A stretch of DNA of 64,000 nt from Cyanoderma ruficeps (GCA_008694505.1 VZDJ01007747.1:25297367-25361366), one strand, 5' to 3'; shown: positions 37,608-51,830, counted from the first letter of the stretch. Notes: generated by a model from the letters alone, not told the origin. A program made the numbers and translations.

Positions 37608-40600
37608 TGTCTTTGCATCATGCCAGGAGCTTTGTGGGGATGCACTGGGGGGAAAGGCTTGTTTTCAGCCTTTGTGCTGTAGGGAAAAACACTGAGGATC
37701 AGTGCCAGACTGTAATGCTGTGGTGTCACCAAGCAGTCAGAGATGACTTACAGCTGGGCAGAGCCAAGGATGTGCTGTAAGCCTGACCTCATGTTTCCCT
37801 GGTGCTCTACTCCCTGCAGGCCCTCTCTGTAGACCTGCTGTGAATCTTCTCTTTGCTTGCCCTTACTGAGAAGCTTGTGTTGTCCATATTTTTACAATAA
37901 ATCATGTATTTACTGGTGGAGGGGAAGGGGGGATGTGTGTGCTGTAGATGTCTCCTTCCACTGCCTTTTTCATTAAAACTGTCTGATGTGGCATGTACTA
38001 TCTGATGCAAATATATCCATGTGATTAGCTAGTCTTGCCAGCTAATCTGAGTTGCAGGTACCTTGTTTAGGGCCTATTTCTGTGAACAGTATTCCCAGAC
38101 ACCCTTGCTTCTCCCAGCCTCGGACTGTTTTTAGGCAGTGGTGCCAAACAACGTCTAATTTAGCTACAAAAATTAGTGAGGTTTCTGAAGAGTGTAATGC
38201 ACTGTCAAAAGCACTTTTGTTGGCAAAGAGCTGTGTGGAGCCATCTTTAGAAATAGGGTCTCCCTCTCATGTTTTTGAAGATGAGGAAATGGGTGACATT
38301 AAATCACGGGCTATAATTTAGACAGTGAGAAGTTTGCAGACTGATAAGTAGAAAAATCCCTTGAGGAAATACATTATGTCTATAATCCTGCCAGTCAGAA
38401 GATTAGAGAGTCAGTCAAAAACCAACTTACACAAATGGCTTAATAGTAAAGATTGTGCTAATAGAGGTAAGAAATTTAGCTGAAGTCTTTTGCTTAAGGC
38501 TTTGAAAATTGGGTGACTTTGAAAAATGGTATTTCTTTTCCAGATGTGGTAGAAAAATGTTCTGAGCCAGAATTAGTTGAACGTGATACTCCTATTGCAA
38601 CATTAGAAATAATTGTAATTACTTAAATTTGTGGTTGAAAGTCTCCCAGTGTGCTTAGCTATTGGTTATATATTTGGATAACATATGTAGCCTTTAGGGC
38701 TCAGATTTCAGGGTGGGACTTGTTAATTTTAATTTGTAATTGTGTGAATATTATATTGACACATTAAAGAATGAGCCAATGTGTAACAGAGGTGCTTCAG
38801 ATGACATTTTGAATCCTTAGAGCTCATCAGTCATTGTTATATACATATATATATATATGTATATAATCCTACTCCCTGTAGTTAGTGTGGAAAGTCCTAC
38901 ACTACCAAATTTAGTTTTTAATAATGTATATTCCTCTAGAAAGATAAATGAATTGCAGTGGTGGCTGCTTCTTCCTGCTGGTTTTGGTAGGGTGCATCTT
39001 TCTTTTTGAGAGTGAGTTTTTCTTGAGAGGGTGGAACCAGGTTTTGTCTTGCTTCAGAATTATGAAGAGTGGAACAAATGGATGCTTATTCTATAGCTGA
39101 CATACATTTAGGTAGCTCATCTTACATCAGTAATCGGTGCAATCAACCCTTGCTAAAAATGACACATATATTTGGTTTACTATTTGTCATGAAATACTTG
39201 CATCCACAGTGTGAACACTCCTGTCACATCTATGGGGTGGGGTTTGCAATCCAGGGGAGTTTGGCTGACAACTTCCTGGTGTGTGCATCAGAGCAGCAGG
39301 AGTACTTAGTCCTGGAGAGCCAGGACTGGAGCAGGTGTCAGTGAGGTGAAGTGTTAATATGAGGCTTACTCAATGTTTACTGATTTTCCCGAAGTTCCCC
39401 AAGTTGGGTGTGGGAGGTGTAAAGCTGTACCCAAAGGCCAGAAAACCCCACTGCCAAAGTAGTCAATGGCTCTATGGTTTTCTCCTTCTGATTTCTGTGC
39501 ATGCAGAGACCAGACTGTGGTGGGGCACAGTTCTCTGGGTGAAAAACACAGGAGTTTTTTGTTAAAATTTAATGTTCACATGAGGGCCTAAAAGGCACAT
39601 AAAATCCTGCTGAAGCTAGCTTATCCTCATCCATTTGACATTTCTAGCTTTAATGTTGGCATTATTTTCATCCTCCAGAAAAATTAAAGTTCAGGAGGCG
39701 GCATCAGGTGGCATCAGCAGTGAGTCCTCTAAGCAAACCAGGAGTAGCAAAGATGAAGATTTTGAAAGTCATTTCAGCAAAGCAGACAGTAATGAAGAAG
39801 GTTTTCAAAATGAAAACAGTTCCCTAATGTGGTCTCTAATGCCTTTTCAAAGTGGGTAGCAAAGGTATTTTTCAGACAAGCTACTGCAATTCAATTAGAC
39901 TGACCTAATTTTCATTTCTTCTCTTTCTCCTACAGATTTCCACACTGATACAACAGCTTTCCTAAAATCATGTTATGGCTTGGAAGGGATTTGGCTACAG
40001 CCCTGTTAATTGACAGAGTTTAAATACGGGAAATGTTCCCTATAGCTTGCCTAGTCTGTGTGCTCATTTGAGCTAAAAAAAATTAAAAGGGTCTTTTTTG
40101 ATTTGGGCAGATGAAACTTTTTATAAGGAAACTAAGCATTGTTGCAGCCCAGGGCAAATGCTACTGGGTGGGACTTATGCAATATATATATATAGTTTTT
40201 CAATTAGGAGTAGAGATTATAGGCCCACTCTTCTATATTTATATCATTCTCTTTGTGCTGACTGTTCACAGTGACACACTAAGTGGCACAAACTCTCACT
40301 AAACACCTATAAACTCAGTCGTGTGCATCACATCCCACAGTTAGCAGAATTGGTTATGCATTTAAAGCAGCTTTATCTAGAAATAGAAATTCTTTCTGGG
40401 CTTCCTTCAGCAGCTTCTGTTTTCTTTATTTAGCCTAATTAAATGCTGATTTAAAATGCACTGATGACATTAAATAAGATTATGGAGTGATGGTTCTAGG
40501 TTCCAAGCCTTTAAAGAAATAAAAGTTCTTTTCAAAGCATGAAATTATTTTTTCTTGCAACTCACTCGTTAATTTAAAATCGCTAATCCCATGAGACTGA

Positions 40601-43600
40601 CAATCCAAGCAACTGTTTAAACCTGAAGCCTCTGGAAAGCACTCTGCATGTGATGCTGTACAAAAGGATCAAAGCTTGGCTAGGTCAAGCTATATTGAAA
40701 CATCTGTTGTTTGGGTTTTCTTTTTTTTTTTTTTCATTTATTACCTTTTCAGATACTAGAAAGTTTTTCTAATGTGAAAGAAGTGTGGAAACTTGGGAAA
40801 TGATGTCTCCATAGGCAAAGCCTAAGAAGAAAGAAGCAGGTGGCAAACATTAATGTGAGGGCAATTAGCTGTATGTTTTGGGTGAAGCAATGACTGGGGA
40901 GAAGAGCTTTGTGATTAACAGGCCTGACCAACTCCCAACAGTCTGGCTGTGCTTCCTGCTGGCACTGCCTGCCTGTGCTCGCTGTTCTAGATGTGGGTGC
41001 ACTGCAGGACTGGTCCATGGGACACAGCTCTGGTCCAGCTCCAGCTGCAGTCAAGTGCCATTCCATAGCAGAACAATTCACAGTTCCCTGCCTAGCTGTA
41101 TGGGATATTAGTTTTTTTTATGCATGAGACACTGCCTAGCAAAATCTGTTTTGTTGTCTTAAGTTCTGTTACTGGGCTTGACAGCCGCATGCTACTGGTA
41201 GATCCCTTCTGTCTGAGCAAGGCAGTTTGACAGCTGCATTCCAAAGCAACTTAAAGTTCACAAACCTGATGTTTCCTTGACTTTGGAGAGTCCCTGCTGC
41301 CCTGGGTGAGCTCTGAGCCACCTCGTGAGTTCCTGTGTAGACACTAGAACCCACTGCTGCTAAAGCCACATGAGGCAGTGGTCACCACAGGTTGTGCAAT
41401 AACCTCCTGATGACACCCATCATTTGGGATTTCAGGTACCTGCAATTGTGTGCCTCCCAAACCCAAGGGGTTTAAAACCCAGAGCATTTATTTCTCACGG
41501 ATAATGTATTTAATAATAAGCAAGATGGGATTGGTTTCCAATTCTTATTCTCCCTCAAGTAAGAATGTGCTGGAAGGCTGGATCCAGTCTGGAACAGTCT
41601 AGGTAATCTAGAAATGTTTAAATATGGTATGTGTTATAAGGTGTCTCTGGGACAGCCAAAGCAGCAAGGCCTTTATCCCTTTTGCTACTTGTAGATGCTG
41701 CTGTAACACAAACAAGGAAATGCTGCAAACCCCTGATGGTAGCTCAGAGAAAAGGCACCTGTAACCTCCTTGCATGGGGAAATGCTGCAGGAAGGGAGGG
41801 AGGCAAGCCCTGAAGTATAATGGGAGCTGGGCAATTGTATGCTGTGAGTAACAAACACCTCAGAGTCTTCCAGGTGTCTCACCTGGATGCTTCAAAAAGG
41901 CCATTCATGGAAAGCTTTGTGGCAATCAATTGCAATCTTGCTTCCATAAGGAGATCTTCAGGCCTCCTGGAAAGGAAAGGAAGTGCCTGGAAAAAGTATG
42001 GTAGACCTCAGGCTCTGTTTCAGGCAAGACTTTCTTACCAGGTCTTTCAAAAAAGTTTATTGACATGAAGGCTGAATCATATTTGTGTTGTGTTTTTCTG
42101 CATTAGAAATACATTGTTTTTCAATGCGAGAAAAGTGAATTGGCTCAGTAAGGAGAAGATTGTCTCAAATCAGGCGTTTCTAGCCTTTGTTTTCCACATA
42201 GGTGTGTTATTTTTCCCATGGGAGGAAAGTACCAAAAGATCTCTCTGTGTGGGAAGGTGGCATGGGACGAGGGTGAAGCTAGTTCTGCAAACATGCTTAT
42301 TTCAAATACCATCCTAGAGAAAGGCTGCAGATTTTTGGAGACTGGGCTCCATGTGGTAGGTGGGAGGGGGTTTCTGTGCTATTGATTAATTTCAAATTGT
42401 GTGGGATTTTCCTGGCATAAATGCATATGATCTTTGCCAATTTAAACTTAATTTTCCTTCTGTCAAAGGAGCTGCAAAAACTCCTGTGTGAGGAGGATAT
42501 TTTGGGGTGAAGGACTTCAGTATCTGCAGGCCTTGATGGAGTTAATCTTTCCATTGTTTGGGAGAAGGAGCATGACTTTTCCTGGGCAATAGTGTATTTA
42601 CTCATGTAGTTTCTTTTGCAAGACACTTTCTTTTCTAGAGCCTTACTCAGGAAACTCTGTACAGAGCACAAAAGGCTTTTTAAATGTATGTTTGACTATT
42701 ACCCTCCTTACTGGGAATGTCATGGAGATGAGAAAAACCCAAGCAACCTGAATAAAGAACAAATCCTGCAGGATAGCATTAGACTTGTACAGGTTGGGAA
42801 ACAGAAGGCCAAGTCTAGAAAACAGGAGGCTCTTGATGGACTCAGTCCTTGGGTTAGAGAATTTGTGCCACTATCTAGGTAAGCTGTTCAACCATGTTAG
42901 CACTGCACTGCACTCTCAGTTCTGTAGACAGAGCAGTATTGCAGGCTGTAGGAATGTGAGATAAACTAGACTTGTAGTGGCCAAAAAAACAGTCTGTTGT
43001 ACTGAACAAAGAGATCTCAGTCTATGATTAACTTTATTTCGTGTCAAGAGCAGAACATACAAATCTAGGCTCTTTCATGGCATCGTAGTGAACAATACAA
43101 GCCCTGTAGCATGAGCATACCACTGCTGGATTATTTGTCCTAAATGTACTTTAGAGAAATTCAGGTTTAATTTATGCTAATGAATATTCATTTAATGCAG
43201 CTGTTACAACAGTGCAAACTGCAAAAGCAGTAAGTTTGCAATAAGCCATACTCCTGGGGCTCATCTCAGATACTGGCTCATGAAACTATTTCTTTGCACA
43301 TTTGCCTTTATGCATCAGACTAGAATGGCATAGAGAGTGGAAAAGGATTTCAGAAAATAAGAAGAATCAGTGGCTTACAAACCATAATTGTTTGACAGAG
43401 GCAATTTATATGTATGTAGCAGCTTAACAGGCTAAAGAATCAACTGATTTGGGGGGAAATATGAAACTTTAACTTCTTGAAAAGGGCAGATAGAACCCAC
43501 AGGGAAAAGAGATAATGTTGGTTTCACAGTTTCAAAGAAAATGCATAGAAGAAGAGAGGATAGAAGAAAAAAATGTATTTTCTGTAAATGTGGCTGTAAG

Positions 43601-46600
43601 ATTTCAAGTTATAACTGGATTTTCAAATTGGAATGCAAACAGAAGGAAAAGATACTGAAACCTGTTTATAAACAGCTTTAGTTTGCAGCGTTACACCCTT
43701 GGTTTGTTACTGCTAGCCCAAAGTGACTCCTACACAAAGGAGTAGGTATGACCCACAAAGCACATTCTATAAATTCATTGTTCAGACAAAACCTATATTT
43801 TTCTGGCAAGACTGAAACAGAAGATGATGAATTAACAGCTTGGCCACTTGCCCAAATTCATAGCTTCTAGAAGGTCTGAGAATCAGTCAGCTGTGCACAG
43901 GGCACAATGTTTGGGCTAAGGCACACACAGAAGAATGGATTTTGAGAAGTGAAAGTAAAACCTGGAGAACAATATACTTGGTGCAGAAGAGTCAGGTTTG
44001 AAAGAAAAAAATGATTTTGCTAATTTTAAAAAACAAACCTCACCAAGTTGTCCTGTATGGAAACAGTGATAAAAAATAATTTTATCACTTTCTTCATTAT
44101 TCTTTATCCTTGTTGCTTTTTAATTGGACATAACATGAAATCCAGGTAGTAATATAGCTGGCATTGTGATATCTGGAGAAGATGCTTTCCTCATCAGAAG
44201 AATTTTACATGTTGTGAGAGCAAATTTATTTTATTCTGTGAGCAAAATAATAATATATTGTTAATTATGTTAGGTATTGGTGGTCCACAGTTCACATAAA
44301 TGCCTGGCATGTTAGGGGCACCAACTGTTTATAATTAGGTATTTCAGTGAATGATAAGGCTGGGATGTGCCTGGCTCAGGCTATTATTTCTGAGACAATC
44401 TTGCAGCCTGTAATCTAGAACTGCTTAGGTCTAGACACCTGTGGGGACGAAATATGTACACTAAAATTAGGAATCCTTCTAAAACAGTATAAGCCGTGTA
44501 AGTCAGCTTCCTTATCAGATTTTATCTGTGTCTTCTCTCATATTAGACATAGCCTGAAAGATACTTAAACACCTGATGCATTTATTTTTCCTTCACCTTT
44601 TTTTTTGGGTGGGGGATGGTGGTGGTGATGGAGTGGGATACGTCTTTTCCCCCAGTTCCACTGCTCAAGATGTTTCTCCTACACAATGCTGCTTTTACAT
44701 AACAAGTGTGGGAAACATACCAGGATGCTTTTTTTAACCTCCTTGTTCCTGAACATGTCGCATAAAGACTGGTCAGCAGAAAGTAGAAAAGCGTAGTTAC
44801 AGAAGACTGTGAAAATGGAAAACAAACCTTTTAAAACAGAAAAATACTCAAAAACAATTATAAGTCACACTCAAAAATTTTCAAGTAACGACGCTGATAC
44901 ACTACTTTTAATAAAAGCCCTTTTATGTAGTATGACTTTTTCTCTTGCATGAGTTCTTTTTGATTCAAAGGGTTTTTCTTTCTTTTAAATACAGCACTTT
45001 GATTAAAGTGTAAAGCATAGAGATAATTTAATCTAGAGCTCTTTGGAGTGCAGGTGAACTTCTCCATTTGGTTATTTTAAACCAATTTCCTTCACAGACA
45101 TTGAGTGATAGTGGGTAGCTAAGGGAAAGATTAGACACAACAATTTCATGAACGAGAGCAAAGAGCTTTTATGTTATCAATACAGTAACTTATTTCTCAC
45201 AACAAGGCAGATCCAAATTATTGACCACTGTGTCAAAAAGTTCCAAATGTTGCTAAAATGTGATAATGGTGAGATAGCAGTGAAACACAGCTGCATTTCT
45301 GTAGTATTATTGAATTGCTGATCTTGATTGCATTTGCAACATTTTTTAGGCTCTCAGTGAAAAAGTACTTGAAAACTATAGGAAAGGATTCACTGCCTTA
45401 AAAGACAGTCTGTCTGGCATCAAGATGGCTTAGTAATTTTTTTTTTCCCTTTAATCCTGTGCAAAAGAATGGGCTATATTCAAAAAAATTATCAATGAAG
45501 ATTGTGCTATCAGGTCTAATTTGCTGGAGTGTGTTTTGCCTGTGGATTTGTTCATGATGCTGTAATGCTGTGTGCTAACACCAGGCTGACATTTCCAGCA
45601 GAACTCCTTGTTCCAGGGACTATAAATGGTGTGCCTCAGGTCACACTGTCATAAAGCAAATATCTGCTGCTTGTGTTGAAACTTTATTTATTGGTCAATC
45701 TGACATATTGCCCTGTGACGAGAAAGTCACTGGGTTGGATTTCTAAAGAGTGTTAGTCTCTAGAGGCAGATTTGGCTCTTAGTGTATTTGAGAGACTTGG
45801 ATTCAAATTCTGCCTCTACCCAGAGATGGGGGCTGATTTACCTCCCTGCTTCTCAAACCTGGCCTTCCCCCACATGGAAAATCTGGGTAGCTATGTGCTC
45901 TGGAACAAATAATTTCTCTCTCACTCTCCAGGAGGAAAGTCCAGTCACACTGATATTTGTGGTGCCACTGTAAAGCTTTATTGTGGAAGGATGGAAGGGA
46001 CATGAAAGAAAGCTGAGACTGTGGTTTGATGGATAACTGGGTGCTGGTAATTGGCTGTGAAAACAGCAAGCTGACCTTTCCTTAGCATCTAGCTTTTTGC
46101 CCTTGGCTTTCCTCTGTTTTCTTAAACTGTCTTTGATTTTTGTCTTTTTTCTTAAACTGTCTTTGTTTTTTGATCATCTGTACCCTAGTAAATCCCTATG
46201 TTTTTGCTCTGTATAAACAAAAAATGAATGGAAATATTTTATACAAGGTAATTAATGGGATAATTGCACTGAGCATTAGTTTTTAATGTATATTGGTAAT
46301 CTGTGTGCATTCATCCAAAGCAATGAAAAATACTCACAAGTGATTTTAATATTAAAAGAGATGTTAAAGACAAAAATTGGACATGGTAAATGGTGGTAGC
46401 TCCTTGAGCCCCTGGTAGCCTTCCATTCAGGGCTGATGGCGGTAGTTTTTATTTCATTTACACTGAAAATGAAATCTTATGGTATTCTTGGTGTTTATCC
46501 CTTTATCTACATATGCCCCTGACAAGGTGCCTGGGAGCTCAATCTGTATTATCTTTTCTGTGCAGACATGGCCTGTTCACTACTGGTGTTCAGTGGGGAC

Positions 46601-48638
46601 ATGCACGTACTCTGACAACAAAGTTCAGGGCTGATACCGAGCCATGCAACATCTGCTAAATTCACATGGGGAAAGGGAATATAAAAACAAATACACAAAG
46701 GGCACACATACTGAGATGGTAAATATTGTTTTTTCCATGCCACGCCCAAACCAGAAATAGAGACAGAGGAGGCCTTAACAAAACTTGGTTCAGGTTCCTG
46801 ACAGCTGACAGTAACTGCTTGTTTTCCCCTGAGCTGTAAGTGAACAAGACCAGCTTACTTCAAAAGCATGAATTAGCTTGAGACTTAGGCTTTTTTTACT
46901 CTGAGTAGATCAGAAGTAGATGAGAAGAATAGCTCCATGAAAACATGTAGTATTAAAGTCATGTTAATGTGATTGCTATCAAGCTTGTTTGCCATAAGAG
47001 AGGGAGAGTGGATAACACTTTCTTTGGAAGTAATAAGGTGCCTGTACTGTAGTGGAACAATATGGATTCACTGGCTGGGCAAGTGGAGCAGCTGGCAAAG
47101 GAGCAGTCCCAGGACTGGGAGGTGCCCAGGCACAGTGGGCCTGGGTCCTGGTGGGGTTGTTCTGCCCCAACTTGGCTGTGGGAAGGAGCACAGGCCAGAA
47201 CAGAGAGGAGGAAATTGCTGGGTGGCTGTGCCAGGGCATAGGTGGTGCTTCTGCATCCCAGGCTGTTGCACAAAGCTGAGGTGTTTAATAAGGTACATAA
47301 AACTGGGCACTCCCAAATCTACTGCTGATAAAACAGGGTTTCAAAGTGGCTGTGGGTTGAAGGGGGAAGGGAGTGTAAGAAGTACAGTCCAGTCAGCACA
47401 TACAGTCATTGTAATAAATTTCATGGGGAGGGTAGGTAGTCAGGGGAGGAACAAACCTGCAGTCTGGTGGGCCCTCAGGACTGTGGACATGTGGCTCCAC
47501 ATGGCACATTTGGGTCACTCCCTGCCTCTCCTGTGTGAAAGCTGCTGTCAGATACTCTGCATCAGAGTGTATCATAAGAGGACATCAATGCTAACCTGCC
47601 TGGAAAAGTGCCTTAACATCCAGATACACCTGCTCTGAACATGGCAGATTGGGCAGATGTGAAATAATCTGTTTTGTTATGGTCTGGAGAGTTCCTGTCC
47701 AGCACAGGAAAAACTGTGCTGCTGTCATGCTGTTTCTGTTGGCAGCACTGTGCTGGGTAGCACCAGCACCACTTGCATCAGGTTATTTCTTTTCTGTCCT
47801 CTGCTGGCAGCATGAGGATTTGATATGGTTCCCACTGGAACCAGTGAGAAGAGTTCCCCGGGTGGACTTCATACTGAAAGGGTTTTCAGTCATTGGGTGT
47901 GTGTTATTCTTGACATGGGGTACACTTGTGCTTGTTACTCAGCTCCTTCAGAAAAGCAGATTGCCTGCAATAGCAATAGCAAGGCATTGGACCTTGTATA
48001 CATAAAATCATACAACTAACTGCTCTTTAATAAAAAAACATAACTATATTGAAAAGCTGGAAGTGGTGCAAAGTTGAGCCAGGTCAAGCTGGTAACATTA
48101 AAAAGAGTAAGCCCCAAGAAGTCTTACTCTTCCTTGCTATCCTAAATGGAAAAGTACCTTGTGTGAATTAATAATAGAATATTCAACCAGAAATACTTTT
48201 CTAACCAGAAAGCATCTGTGCCTTTGCAGCAAACATCTGTGATAAAAGTGGAAAAAGGGAGTTAAATAAACTTGTATAAAAATGGCAGACAGAGAAAAAG
48301 TCACACCAGAAAAAAAACAACTTGGGCCTTTTTTCCCCCTGCCTCCTGCTGTAAGTGATTAAATGTTTGGTCTCCACACAATATATTCAGTTCTTAATAA
48401 AATTTTAAAGTTTCTCTGTCTAAGTGAAAGTGACCTAGAGGAGAACTCATAGGAAAGTTGCTGCTTTTTTTCCCCCCCTTTCCAAAAATCCCTTTTAACC
48501 TTTCTACCGTAACTCATTTATTTTGTTCATTTTTATATCAGACTTTCAGTTCGTGTTTTATACCTTATTCTCCTCAGCAGTACATCCTACTTGCTAGCAC
48601 TTTTCTGTAGGTCAGCAAAAAACAACAGTTTTTATGAA
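37608..48638. other. Long intergenic or intronic stretch, no supported gene
   Basis: Mostly AT-rich unique DNA. A slightly richer part at 46.9-48.0 kb leaves a 221-codon frame (46973-47638, plus) and a 118-codon frame (47649-48005, plus) open. Neither has a recognisable domain or exon boundary, so they are not called. An exon-like segment at 39679-39800 (plus) is discussed as a finding. A T-rich run sits at 40719-40735. Confidence 0.45.
38838..38866. repeat. Palindromic TA microsatellite
   Basis: TATATACATATATATATATA followed by TGTATATA forms a near-perfect palindrome around a TA core. It can form a hairpin or cruciform and is prone to length change. Confidence 0.88.
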
Positions 48639-48831
48639 TCATTGCTTGGGCATGAAGTTTTGACATTGGTTCTCCAGCATGATCAGGTGTGAAAGGAGGT
48701 GCTCCTGGTTAAATAGTGGTGGGATTTGGCCATCCCTGGTTAGCCATGCCCTCCCCGCCATGAGTGTTGTGTGGAAGGCATGGGCATACTCTGCTGACAG
48801 GTGATCAATATAATCCTTAGAAAGACAGGGT
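48639..48831 (-). other. Exon-like open segment, possible terminal coding exon, unrecognised
   Basis: On the minus strand an acceptor (TAATTTCTCCTTCAG) is followed by 63 open codons ending in TGA. The peptide begins P-C-L-S-K-D-Y-I-D-H-L-S-A-E-Y and ends with ...F-M-P-K-Q. The composition is protein-like (mixed hydrophobic, His, Asp, Arg; no low-complexity runs), but I do not recognise it. It lies between NWD2 and C4orf19 on their strand. Its entry phase (2) does not fit the donor at 51552 directly, so another exon would be needed. It may be a chance frame beside a cryptic acceptor. Confidence 0.25.
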
Positions 48832-51551
48832 CTGAAGGAGAAATTAGAAGTTCCCAAAAAATATTTAATGCCTGACTATATTTCATCACGTTTCAGTGGG
48901 TTGAGTGTTTCACCACCCCTTGTCCTTTGTGAAACAGTATCAGTGAAAGATGTAGACAATGCTGAGGCCGTGTTTAACTGGGTATAGTGCAAACACAGCA
49001 ACAGACCATCCCTTCCTGAAAGATGTGAAGAAAGTCTTTCCTTAGCTTTCATTCAGTGAAGTCTGAGAGCAAATACTTTTAGCAAGTTTGTTTCCTTGAG
49101 GTCAGGTACAGACAATAGTGTGGTTAGAGAAGGGCCTCAACGCTCAAAAATGTTTGCCTTGCATGGTGAACCACTTTTATCCAGGCTTTCCAAGGAAGAG
49201 AGTCACCATTCCCTTCACTTGAAGATTTGCTCTATCTTCCCACATACCTAGAGCTGTGCAAAAATCATCGGGTTGGCTTTCAGTATTAGCCTTAAATGTG
49301 GTACAGGTTCCCTGAGATCTGCAGACTGGAAGATCTGGATTGCCTTTTGATCAATGCTTGTCTTAGCTTTGAGGTAAAGAGAAAACTATTCTAAATTTCT
49401 GATAGTGTTTTGATTTTTATATTTGTTTGGGTTTTCCCAGAATTCTAGAGAAAAATTCTCCCTTAGGTTTCCAATTCTCATTTTCCAAGAACCTCTCTCT
49501 TCTTTTGCTTATGAGCAGGAAATATTTGATTTGTGTTTCTTCCCTATGAAACAGCATTACATTTGGTTCTATATTGATGTGACAAAGTAAGAAAATAGGT
49601 TGGTTTTTTATCAGAAAAAAATAAAAGGTAATAATTAGAGCAGTACAAATTTCTGCACTAAGAGTAAAATTGTGGGCATAAAAAAATATCTGAACTACTA
49701 GAGAGCTTGACAGCAAGTGCCTCATTTGTATTCTTTCTTTAGGAAAGGAGTTAAGGAAGGCTCCCTCTCATTCAATGGCCACTGTCTTTTCGGTTACAGA
49801 GTTAACAGTGCATTGTACCTTCCCCCCTACAAAGACACTTTGTGCAATTAATATTCAACAAATTTAACTACTGAGCTACGAAACTGGTTTGCCACGACGC
49901 ACACAACTTGTACAAACATTTCTTAGAAGAGACTGGCCATGGCAGGCTGCTTTTCATGTTACAGGTGCAATGTTCCTCTCAGTGAAACTTGTGAGTGGCG
50001 GTTTATTTGGGAGCTGCGGTGTTCCTCTCCTCCCCTGAGTTATAAATGTAGCTTAGCAAATAATCCCCTTATCTACAACAGTTTCTAAATAGATTTTTGT
50101 AAATAATATAGGCTCAGAAGTCAGTTATATTAAACTTGGAGCAGTTCTTTTTAAGTGTAGTGGTTTATTGCTGCACTCTCGTTGACATGGTTGGGAGCTG
50201 CTCTGTCAGGACGTTGGTACACTGAGTTTGATAAAGAGATACTTCATAGCTCAGGCTGATCTAGGCTGTGCTTGGGTCAGCCTTTCTCAGCATGAGACAT
50301 ACTATGTTTCAAGATGAGCACCCTGAAAGTGAATGACAATTTTTTGAAGTGCCACTGGTATACTTGTTTGGACTAAAATTTATTTTAAATACTGGTAATG
50401 ACAAACCCCATTTTTTTTCCAAAGGAAGTTGAAAGCTTATTTAGAGCAAGTTGCTTCAGGTATTATTATTCTCCACTCCTTTCAGTATCTCTTAGCATTA
50501 TGTGAAAACAAGAAAAAGAGATGTGTTTTATAGAATGAACTATGGAAAAATTACATTGCTGGCAATCAACACCCAACCATTGTAGGAGCAAAACAATAAA
50601 CACTGCTTGCTTCTTTTGAGCAGTGGGAATCCTCAGGATATGGCAATCCTATGATGCACTAGAGATTTGTTAGTTAATTTGGATTCTGTAACCCTCTAGA
50701 ATGCAGTCTTTAACTAAATTCCTGTAAAGGTATTAAAACCCAGATTATTTAGAACAATTTCTGGAAACAGTTACAGTTTTAAAAAAATTGTGATGAGAAA
50801 AAGATCTCTGTGATAAAAGTGCTAACACTATAGCCTGGAAAACTCCTTCAGCACAAATAAAAAAAAATTAACTCCTGCAATATTGCTGGTAATTGTCAGT
50901 GCAACTTTATCGCCCCACGTGAAAACTGATATGCTTTAATGCAATTTAAAATCTCAATTTAAAGAAACTGTTTTTAACTGACTTTCTTCTTACTCTATAT
51001 TTTGCAATTTTATTCTCCTTTTATGGAGCACTGTAGGATTCCCCATCTGTCTTTCATTTGTTTTTGTAAGATTTTGTTTTTAAATGTACCAAATTCTAGG
51101 AGAGGAATTTAGAAATCATGTAAATTCATGGAGGAAGCCAAATCCGTTAAAACACACTTGGATTAGTGACTGAAACAATGTGCAATTCACTATGTAAGGA
51201 AGTTAGAAGAGTTCTAAGTCCCTTAATTTCAGACATCAAAGACGTATTAACTGCTCCTTCACCCCACATACTCCAACCCAACAAGTTTAATAACTAAGAG
51301 ATCTTTAAAAACACTGCTTTTTAAATAGGTTTGGCTTAAAAATTGTTTTCTTTGGATTTCCACTGAGCCAACTGTATTTCTGAGTGTAAAAACAATCTTG
51401 ACTCTACAACAGGTGGAACAAGTGAGATCAGATATTTTCAGGATAATGTTCTTAGACCGTTTTGAAAGGTAAAAAAGAGAGTACAAAATATGCCCTGTAA
51501 ACAGTTTCTCTAGAAAGCACAATGTTACAAGTTTAAAAGAACTTTTCCTAC
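48832..51551. other. Intergenic or intronic sequence, no supported gene
   Basis: AT-rich DNA between two exon-like signals on the minus strand. The 102-codon minus frame at 49417-49725 is rich in Phe, Ile and Lys, as expected of a chance AT-rich frame. Confidence 0.45.
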
Positions 51552-51606
51552 CTGTAGCTTTTGTGTGGATCAGGAAGTGTAGCCTTTCCTGATTACGATC
51601 TTCCAT
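51552..51606 (-). other. Candidate first coding exon or 5'UTR exon (minus strand)
   Basis: ATG at 51606-51604 in good context (AAGCCATGG) opens a frame for M-E-D-R-N-Q-E-R-L-H-F-L-I-H-T-K-A-T. It then meets a clean donor, CTACAG|GTAGGA, at 51551-51550. The protein is not recognised. It could be a noncoding 5' exon of C4orf19, whose start exon requires an upstream exon on this strand. Confidence 0.25.
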
Positions 51607-51830
51607 GGCTTAGCTTGGCTTCTGCATTTGAATGTTAAATATGTCAGAATGCCTTGTTTAGCTTGGGAGTTTGCATGACCTCTTAATGAGACACTGTAGT
51701 TAGTGTCATTGGGTATTAAGGCATCATGTGACTCTAGATGAAAATAAAATCCTTTAAAGTTTGCATTTAATACTTCCTAGAATCTGTAACCCTTTACCTG
51801 CAAGCTGGATAAAAACCTGATAGAACTCAC

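Noticed and set aside
42297..42882. Overlapping 124-codon (minus) and 88-codon (plus) frames
   Set aside because: They have no domain, conserved motif or exon boundary. Overlap on both strands is typical of chance openness.
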